From contig CAJUFI010000030.1 of NCBI GenBank assembly GCA_910585665.1, positions 1-24,589 on the forward strand: 24,589 nucleotides of DNA, read 5' to 3'. Source of the DNA: an uncultured Acetatifactor sp. GTDB lineage: Bacteria > Bacillota > Clostridia > Lachnospirales > Lachnospiraceae. Position 1 is the first letter of the stretch; every line of letters begins with the position of its first letter. The translations under genes and the position numbers were made by a program. Below are positions 20,393 to 24,589 of the stretch, in pieces. A model generated the notes under the pieces. It was given only the letters and a program-made list of their open reading frames with translations. It ran no database searches and was not told the DNA's origin.

Positions 20393-22543
20393 ATGATTCA
20401 TTATATCGAACTAGCCCCCGGCATCAGGACACCCAAGGGAAACTTCACATTCCTCTATGATGCGACCAAACAGGCCGATCTCTACCAAAAATGTCTGGAC
20501 GCGGAAAAAGTATCCAAGAAATATTACAACAGCTGCATGAACCACCTGCGTTCCGCCATGGAACTGCTGGCCACGGACATAGAGCTCCGGCACAGGCTCT
20601 CCCTTTGCGGCGATTCCAAGAGCGCGGAGCTCCTTGCCCGGGAGATTGCCGAGGACATCAGAACCAACCACAATCCGGAAGGCGATGGCAGCAGCTACAA
20701 TTGCAAGACCATACTCCGGCATGAAATCAAGCGCCGCTCCCTGCGGGCCGAGGACCTGGTAAATGACTACAGGGAGTTTGTAAGCAAAGGCCCCGCCTTC
20801 CTACGGGAAAAATATGAAGAGGGCAAGGTTCCCCGCCGCTATTTTACCCTGATCAACATGGTCTACGACATGTACGGGTACTTCAGCGAAGGCTCCCATG
20901 CCGCAGGCCATACCACCGGGGAGTCCTGCGAGGCGATGCTGCGCTTCTTCCACGATTTGGCGTCGCTGCTATATGACGTCCCCCACACCTATCAGCCCCA
21001 CCTGTGCCCCATCGGAGACTATTTCCCGATCCAGAAGTCCCTGTACAAAAAACTGGGCTTCCTGGACAACATCTATGTAACCGAAATCAACGGAACCGTG
21101 GAATATTTCCTTCTGAAAAAGGCCGCCGGCCAGATGAGCCGCGCCCAGAGGCGGGAACTTGACGCTTTAAAGAGTCTCTGGAAACGTTCTGTCGATTCCC
21201 CCAACAATATCCTCCTGATGCAGGAGACCGTGGGGGAGGATCAGTACCGCTGCCAGGTGTTCTCTTTCCCTGACAGGCCCATTGCCCTGACGGACAGCCT
21301 TCTGCAGACCCTCACAGCCGCCGAAAAGGACGAGCTGGCCCTGGGAATGCTGAAAGGCGTGGCTTCCCTTCACAGCATGACGCCGCCGCTGCCCCACAGA
21401 GGGCTGAATCCGGAATCTTTCTACCTGTGCAAGAATGCATACGGCATCAAGCCTTTCATCGTCAGCTTCGAGACCGTGAAAGACCTTTCCTCCGATGCGG
21501 AATACACCATGTTCGACAAGGTGAAGAAACTGGGAAAGGATAAGCTGAAGCAATGCTTCGTGGCACCGGAAGTCCTGACCCGGGAGAACGACGAGAACCT
21601 GATGAAGGCCGATATCTATTCCCTGGGCAAGCTCTTCCTGTATCTCTACACCGGCAATGTGCTCCTGGCGGAAACCTCGGACGAGCGGATTCCCAAAGAC
21701 AAGCGCAGGCTCATAGAGCAGATGACTGCCACAGACCCTGGCAGCCGCCCGGCCATTTCTCAGGTTCTGCAGGCATTCCTGGAAGCTTCCGCCCGGAAGC
21801 CCTCCTACGCCATCTGCTCTGTGAAAGGGGGACGGGGTGAGCAGGAGGACGCTTTCTATTGCAGTGAACTGGAAGAGCATATGGGAGACGATGTGCTGTT
21901 GGGGGACACGGCGCAGCTTCCGTTGATTCTGGGGGTCTACGATGGGTTAGGCGGCGGGGAGAACGGACAGGACATGTCCCTGCTGGCGGCCAGGAAGACT
22001 GCCTCTTTCTGCCAGAACCTGCTGCACTATGAGCTGGACAGCTACAGCCAGCAGCTGCGCACTCTCACCGAACAGATGGCAAAAGAGGCCGAAGAATATG
22101 AATCCCGGGAGGGCCTGGAGGACGCTGGCACCACCATGGCTGTGGCAGTCCTTACCAGGAAACGGTTGCACATAGTCAACGTGGGCGACAGCAGAATCTA
22201 CCGCATCCATGCCAATCAGATGGAACTGATATCCAAGGACCATCGCTATGTCTCCAGGGGCCTGAAAAAAGGGGAATTGTACCAATATATCGGCATGGCT
22301 CAGGAAGAATCCAGCATAGCTCCCTACATCCGCGAGGAGGATTACGCACCGGAAGATGTGATACTTCTGTGCACGGACGGCTTCAGCGAAGTGGTCTCAG
22401 AAGCTGAGACACTGGAAATCCTGGGAACCCCCGCCCCTTTGGAACAGAAGGTCCTGGAACTGGTGGACAAAGCCGCTGAGAATGGCTCCAAAGACAATAT
22501 TACGGTAATTCTATATACAAGAGGTAACAGTGATGAACAATGA
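20393..22543 (+). CDS. Helical domain - pseudokinase - PP2C phosphatase fusion
   Basis: A 716-residue three-part protein without membrane segments. Residues 1-200 are a helical region with FSEGSHAAGH and a following amphipathic helix, reminiscent of DUF4145/HEPN-type modules (weak resemblance). Residues 225-465 have a protein-kinase fold outline (LLKK near 241-243, HRG at 335-337, APE at 391-393, DIYSLG at 407-412). The catalytic HRD Asp is Gly and the DFG position reads VSFE, so it is a pseudokinase. Residues 472-710 are a PP2C phosphatase with metal-site motifs QED (484-486), YDGLGGG (516-522), AGTTMA, VGDSR (597-601), TDG (661-663) and KDN (700-702). The start is set by GGAG nine bases before ATG 20393. 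It overlaps the kinase gene downstream by 11 bases and likely opposes or gates that kinase. Confidence 0.85.
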   Translation: MIHYIELAPGIRTPKGNFTFLYDATKQADLYQKCLDAEKVSKKYYNSCMNHLRSAMELLATDIELRHRLSLCGDSKSAELLAREIAEDIRTNHNPEGDGSSYNCKTILRHEIKRRSLRAEDLVNDYREFVSKGPAFLREKYEEGKVPRRYFTLINMVYDMYGYFSEGSHAAGHTTGESCEAMLRFFHDLASLLYDVPHTYQPHLCPIGDYFPIQKSLYKKLGFLDNIYVTEINGTVEYFLLKKAAGQMSRAQRRELDALKSLWKRSVDSPNNILLMQETVGEDQYRCQVFSFPDRPIALTDSLLQTLTAAEKDELALGMLKGVASLHSMTPPLPHRGLNPESFYLCKNAYGIKPFIVSFETVKDLSSDAEYTMFDKVKKLGKDKLKQCFVAPEVLTRENDENLMKADIYSLGKLFLYLYTGNVLLAETSDERIPKDKRRLIEQMTATDPGSRPAISQVLQAFLEASARKPSYAICSVKGGRGEQEDAFYCSELEEHMGDDVLLGDTAQLPLILGVYDGLGGGENGQDMSLLAARKTASFCQNLLHYELDSYSQQLRTLTEQMAKEAEEYESREGLEDAGTTMAVAVLTRKRLHIVNVGDSRIYRIHANQMELISKDHRYVSRGLKKGELYQYIGMAQEESSIAPYIREEDYAPEDVILLCTDGFSEVVSEAETLEILGTPAPLEQKVLELVDKAAENGSKDNITVILYTRGNSDEQ

Positions 22544-24589
22544 GAGAACCAAAGCAGAACAGTTAGTAGCATCTACCTGGCCGGGAATCCATTTGGAGAA
22601 ACGGCTGGGAAAAGGAGCCTACGGTTCCGTATATGAATGTGTAAAGACAGACGCCGCTACCAACTTTACCACCAGAGAGGCGCTTAAGATTATCGATATG
22701 ACCTTCGATGACATAGAATCTCTGGCGGAAGAAGAAGGCACCACGCCGGACTCTTATTATCAGAGAAGAAAAAAAGAAGCTATTGATGAAATTGAAATCA
22801 TGTATCGCCTGAAAAGCCCTCACATTGTCCACATCAATGACTATGCGGTAATCGAGAAGGACAATCTGGAAGGTTTCTATATCCTGATACGTATGGATGT
22901 CCTGACCAGCCTGGCCAATGTGATGAAAGAGCATACGGAAGACTCCCAGGCAGAAGCGGAAGAGCTTGCAAAAAAAGTAGCTCTGGACATCTGCGACGCG
23001 CTGATTCTGTGCCGGAAGAAAAATATAGTCCACAGGGACATCAAACCCCAGAATGTATTCATATCGGACAACGGTGAATTCTACCTGGGTGATTTCGGCG
23101 TGGCCAAATCTTTAAGCGGACACCTGAGTAACTTAAGCTATAAAGGCACGGAACTGTATATCGCACCGGAGGTAGCCCTTGGCAAGTATGACCATCGGGT
23201 AGATCTGTACTCTCTGGGACTGTTGCTCTACCAGCTCCTCAACCACAGACGGATGCCTTTTTGCCCTGCTTATCCCAAGATTCAGTCAGCAGAAGACACC
23301 CAGGACGCCTATGTAAAACGGGTCATATCCAGAGAACCTGTCCCCGCACCCGACAACTGCTCTCCCGCTTTTGCCAAAATCGTGCTGAAGCTGTGCGAAT
23401 ACAACCCGGACAACCGCTATAAAAACGCAGAAGAACTGAAAGAGGCACTCCTTGCCCTGGATCAGGCGAAAACGGAACAGAAAACCGGCGCTTCCGCAGG
23501 GAATCCCGCGCCTATTTCTGCGCCTATTACAGAGAGCTCCACCCCTGCTCCGGAAATTCCGAAGCCCGTCATGGGCAGTTCCAGTGCCGCCCCGGAAAAT
23601 CCCAGCCCTGTCAGACCTGACACTGCCTTCGGGAATTCCGGAGCCTTTCCAGGTTCCGCCGGCTTTTGCACCCAGGATAACAGCGCCGTGCCGGAAAAGG
23701 GTTCCCGCGCTGTCCCGGAACCTTTAATGCCTGTGCGCAAACCGGACAAAAAGAAGCTACCCATCTGGGCTCTGGCTGTAGTCGCGACTGTAGTCGTAAT
23801 CGCCGGGGCATTGTTATTCGGCAAGACCGTATTCGCTCCAAAGGATGACAGCGGTGCTTCCCTGACCCAGTCCGAACATGTTGGAGAACCCGACGCTTCC
23901 GATTCCACAGACAAAGCTGCCACTGGCAACACAGACATAGACGACACAGCCGCCCCCATCTACTCAGGCGAAGGCATCAAGCTCACTTCGCTGAATATCG
24001 TAGAAGGCGACGGGGCAGAAGTCAAAGAAGACATTGTCAATTCCCTGGGAGAGTCCTTCGAGGAAGCAGTCTCCATTCTGGGATGGAACCACCCCATTTA
24101 TGCCCGCTTCTATGTCAGGGACTACGAAAGGATTGTAGGCAACTATTCCTGCCCGGAGAATGACACCAGGTCCGGTGAAACCTTTGAACTCTCCATCTAC
24201 CTGGACGATGCCGTGGATGCCCCTGTCCTAAAAGTCGACATGAGCCGCTCCACCGCCTCCACGCCCTTCGACATCGACTTAAGCGGCGCCGATTTCATCA
24301 CATTCCATCTGGACAACAAAGGCTGTTACTCCCCTGGACTCCTCCTCACCGACTGCTTCCTCTACGGCAGCGGTGCCCAGACAGGGGCAGCTGGAGATGG
24401 GGAAGTCGCCAATCCCCAGGCTGGCGGCAGTTCAGACGTTCCGCCTGCTTCTGATGGTGTCAGGCTCACCTCTCTGAATATCGTAGAAAGCGACGGTGCG
24501 GAAGTCAGGGAAGACGTAACCAATTCCCTGGGACAGTCCTTCGAGGAAGCAGTCTCCATTCTGGGATGGAACCACCCCATTTATGCCCG
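22533..24589 (+). CDS. Transmembrane Ser/Thr protein kinase with repeated ectodomains (3' end beyond window)
   Basis: 685 residues are visible. The cytoplasmic kinase domain (about 18-310) is complete: glycine loop GKGAYGSV (26-33), K52 (EALKII), HRDIKPQN (167-174), DFG (187-189) and APE (211-213), so it should be active. A Pro/Ser-rich linker (320-405) and a basic KKK lead into one helix (about 409-429), making residues beyond it extracellular. There, a domain starting near residue 481 (GIKLTSLNIVEGDGAEV) recurs at 642 with a 161-residue period. Its pattern (SCPENDTRSGETFELSIYLD) is weakly like NPCBM/carbohydrate-binding beta sandwiches. The start ATG 22533 overlaps the phosphatase stop and follows GAGGTAA. 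It is a PrkC-like receptor architecture but without PASTA repeats. Confidence 0.9.
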   Translation, partial: MNNERTKAEQLVASTWPGIHLEKRLGKGAYGSVYECVKTDAATNFTTREALKIIDMTFDDIESLAEEEGTTPDSYYQRRKKEAIDEIEIMYRLKSPHIVHINDYAVIEKDNLEGFYILIRMDVLTSLANVMKEHTEDSQAEAEELAKKVALDICDALILCRKKNIVHRDIKPQNVFISDNGEFYLGDFGVAKSLSGHLSNLSYKGTELYIAPEVALGKYDHRVDLYSLGLLLYQLLNHRRMPFCPAYPKIQSAEDTQDAYVKRVISREPVPAPDNCSPAFAKIVLKLCEYNPDNRYKNAEELKEALLALDQAKTEQKTGASAGNPAPISAPITESSTPAPEIPKPVMGSSSAAPENPSPVRPDTAFGNSGAFPGSAGFCTQDNSAVPEKGSRAVPEPLMPVRKPDKKKLPIWALAVVATVVVIAGALLFGKTVFAPKDDSGASLTQSEHVGEPDASDSTDKAATGNTDIDDTAAPIYSGEGIKLTSLNIVEGDGAEVKEDIVNSLGESFEEAVSILGWNHPIYARFYVRDYERIVGNYSCPENDTRSGETFELSIYLDDAVDAPVLKVDMSRSTASTPFDIDLSGADFITFHLDNKGCYSPGLLLTDCFLYGSGAQTGAAGDGEVANPQAGGSSDVPPASDGVRLTSLNIVESDGAEVREDVTNSLGQSFEEAVSILGWNHPIYA
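23973..24589 (+). repeat. 483-bp in-frame tandem repeat in the kinase ectodomain
   Basis: Unit 1 starts at 23973 and unit 2 at 24456, an offset of 483 bases (161 codons). The two copies are closely similar at DNA level, and 24052-24106 is identical to 24535-24589 over 55 bases. This indicates recent duplication or gene conversion. The second copy is cut by the window end, and more copies may follow. Confidence 0.93.

Noticed and set aside
1..24589. tRNA, rRNA and prophage genes
   Set aside because: No cloverleaf, rRNA segment or phage structural/integrase gene was recognised; the isolated amidase alone is not evidence for a prophage.

Overview
The window looks like chromosome from a gut-type member of the Clostridia, most likely Lachnospiraceae. 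The evidence is the SCIFF (ranthipeptide) gene pair beside secD, Gram-positive ribosome-binding sites (AGGAGG type) and sigma-A promoters, a Rpn-type nuclease of the kind common in that family, a preQ1-like leader ahead of a QueL-type radical SAM gene, and a receptor Ser/Thr kinase. Coding DNA is moderately GC-rich and intergenic DNA is AT-rich. This assignment rests on gene content only; no database was consulted.

Layout. (1) Positions 1-2989, minus strand: scfA (six-cysteine SCIFF peptide), scfB (radical SAM/SPASM maturase) and secD (cut by the window edge), read from one promoter at 3035-3062. Foldback repeats lie between scfB and secD. (2) 3105-4121, minus: an extended-SDR NAD-dependent sugar-nucleotide-type epimerase. 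(3) 4426-9298, plus: a five-gene glycosylation cassette, comprising a GtrB-like GT2, a GT-C-like membrane protein, an FdtA-like sugar isomerase, a DegT/FdtB-like aminotransferase and a GtrA-like flippase. Related hairpin elements sit between its genes. The cassette probably makes a 3-amino-3,6-dideoxyhexose, loads it on a polyprenyl carrier, flips it and attaches it to a surface polymer. (4) 9302-9688, minus: a small four-helix membrane protein (YrzE/TIGR04086 type). (5) 9912-11210, plus: a CNNM/CorC-type CBS-domain membrane protein.

(6) 11255-16328, minus: a phosphate-uptake locus pstS-pstC-pstA-pstB. It is interrupted between pstA and pstB by a Rpn-family PD-(D/E)XK nuclease gene and by a decayed C-terminal fragment of a solute-binding protein. 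A MITE-like palindrome separates pstS from pstC. No phoU is present in the window. Upstream lies a signal-less N-acetylmuramoyl-L-alanine amidase (16467-17000). (7) 17067-18734, plus: a queuosine-salvage operon with promoter, preQ1-I-like leader and terminator, a radical SAM enzyme that fits QueL, a YhhQ-type transporter and a strong terminator. (8) 18841-20145, minus: a degenerate-GGDEF/intact-EAL protein, probably a c-di-GMP phosphodiesterase, whose promoter diverges from (9). (9) 20393-24589, plus: a helical-domain/pseudokinase/PP2C phosphatase fusion that overlaps by 11 bases a transmembrane Ser/Thr kinase with tandemly duplicated extracellular domains; the kinase runs off the window.

The most notable items are the pseudokinase-PP2C fusion paired with a repeat-ectodomain receptor kinase, the preQ1/QueL/YhhQ salvage unit, the nuclease insertion inside the pst operon, and the co-varying intergenic hairpins of the glycosylation cassette.
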